This document shows, piece after piece, positions 63,788-64,000 of a DNA stretch of 64,000 nt (positions are counted from its first letter, which is position 1; the number at the start of each line of letters is the position of its first letter). Position numbers and translations under genes: made by a program. The notes beneath the pieces are model-generated. The model saw only the letters and a list, made by a program, of their open reading frames with translations. It did no database searches and was not told the DNA's origin. The DNA is from Corynebacterium anserum (GTDB lineage Bacteria > Actinomycetota > Actinomycetes > Mycobacteriales > Mycobacteriaceae), in assembly GCF_014262665.1 (NCBI RefSeq), contig NZ_CP046883.1, positions 1,674,001-1,738,000 on the forward strand, written 5' to 3'.

Positions 63788-64000
63788 CTACTTTCCTAGA
63801 GGAAGCTCAGCGGTAACATTCCATCCCTGCGGGTACAGCAGTGACGGACCCCATGAAGCACTACCTCCGTGCACGCGCAAGCGTTCCGCAATCCCCGTCA
63901 GCCCGTGCCCGGTTCCTCCCAAAGACTCCTCACCCGGCGCGTTATCCACCCGAATGCGCAACTGATTTTTCTCCCACGCGAGGCAGAGTGTCACCTCGAC
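63788..64000 (-). CDS. Sensor histidine kinase, C-terminal part (cut by window edge)
   Basis: This is the last 70 residues of a NarX/DesK-type histidine kinase. The HATPase motif GGTGHGLTGIAERLRVHGG (G2 box) is clear, and the frame stays open to the window end. It should phosphorylate the NarL-type regulator whose gene starts 78 bp downstream. The sensor, membrane and DHp parts lie outside the window, so its signal is unknown. Confidence 0.85.
   Translation of the reverse strand, partial: VEVTLCLAWEKNQLRIRVDNAPGEESLGGTGHGLTGIAERLRVHGGSASWGPSLLYPQGWNVTAELPLGK

Noticed and set aside
1..64000. Prophage, insertion sequence or genomic island
   Set aside because: I found no transposase, integrase or terminal inverted repeats, and gene order follows known actinobacterial core loci almost throughout.

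Overview
The window comes from a Corynebacterium-type actinobacterium of mid GC content. This rests on mycolate-group actinobacterial genes: adnA/adnB/uvrD2, lpqB-mtrB-mtrA, two WhiB proteins, SigH with an RsrA/RshA-type anti-sigma factor, wbbL/rmlD for the galactan linker, an LCP transferase, DUF3107/DUF3152/DUF3499/DUF6912 and TIGR02569/TIGR03089 proteins, and the 24-residue ribosomal protein bL37. Gene order resembles the cg0847-cg0888 region of C. glutamicum and, in part, Rv3193c-Rv3202c and Rv3211-Rv3219 of M. tuberculosis (from memory, not searched). The species cannot be fixed from the sequence. I see no insertion sequence, prophage, CRISPR array or rRNA, and only one tRNA.

Layout. 0-5 kb is the most accessory part: a secreted trypsin-like protease, a secreted PAP2 phosphatase, a small secreted protein and a 604-residue protein of unknown family. 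At 5.2 kb lies initiator tRNA-Met. 5.4-16 kb holds a UPF0182 membrane protein, a PPA1309-type protein, a PDZ/Lon-like protease, a DUF2342 zincin-like protein and an orphan ThiF/TOMM-cyclodehydratase-like protein. It ends with the minus-strand run TIGR02569-adnA-adnB-cglK-uvrD2 (12.9-23.9 kb), whose genes abut or overlap and join DNA-end processing helicase-nucleases to a potassium channel. 24-30 kb carries DUF3152, DUF3107, a DEAD-box helicase with a beta-propeller-like partner, a small membrane protein and a lipid kinase.

29.5-35.9 kb is a stress and essential-gene block: whcE (WhiB1-like), bL37, rsrA-sigH, an SRAP (HMCES/YedK-like) protein, aroA, rsgA, DUF6912 and a small HAD protein. A SigH-type promoter lies at the end of the SRAP gene and probably drives sigH itself. 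36-48 kb is the envelope/secretion block: an Rv3235-type protein, secA, hpf, comF, lpqB, mtrB, mtrA, tmk and sahH.

48-60 kb is mannose and wall-polymer metabolism: manA, manB, a ManC-like nucleotidyltransferase, wbbL, rmlD and an LCP ligase, with whcD, DUF3499 and a metallopeptidase-fold protein lacking HExxH. Together these make GDP-mannose and dTDP-rhamnose precursors, build the rhamnose linker and attach glycopolymers. 60-64 kb has a TIGR03089 protein and an ABC-2 exporter next to a NarL-type two-component system; the histidine kinase runs off the window. A dense set of inverted repeats sits between the response regulator and the exporter genes.

Most of the window is conserved core genome. 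The best leads are the orphan RiPP-cyclodehydratase-like protein, the unknown 604-residue protein, altered metal-ligand positions in RsrA, UvrD2 and the zincin-like protein, the repeat-bearing MtrB tail, the SigH C-terminal extension, and two short tandem or operator arrays.
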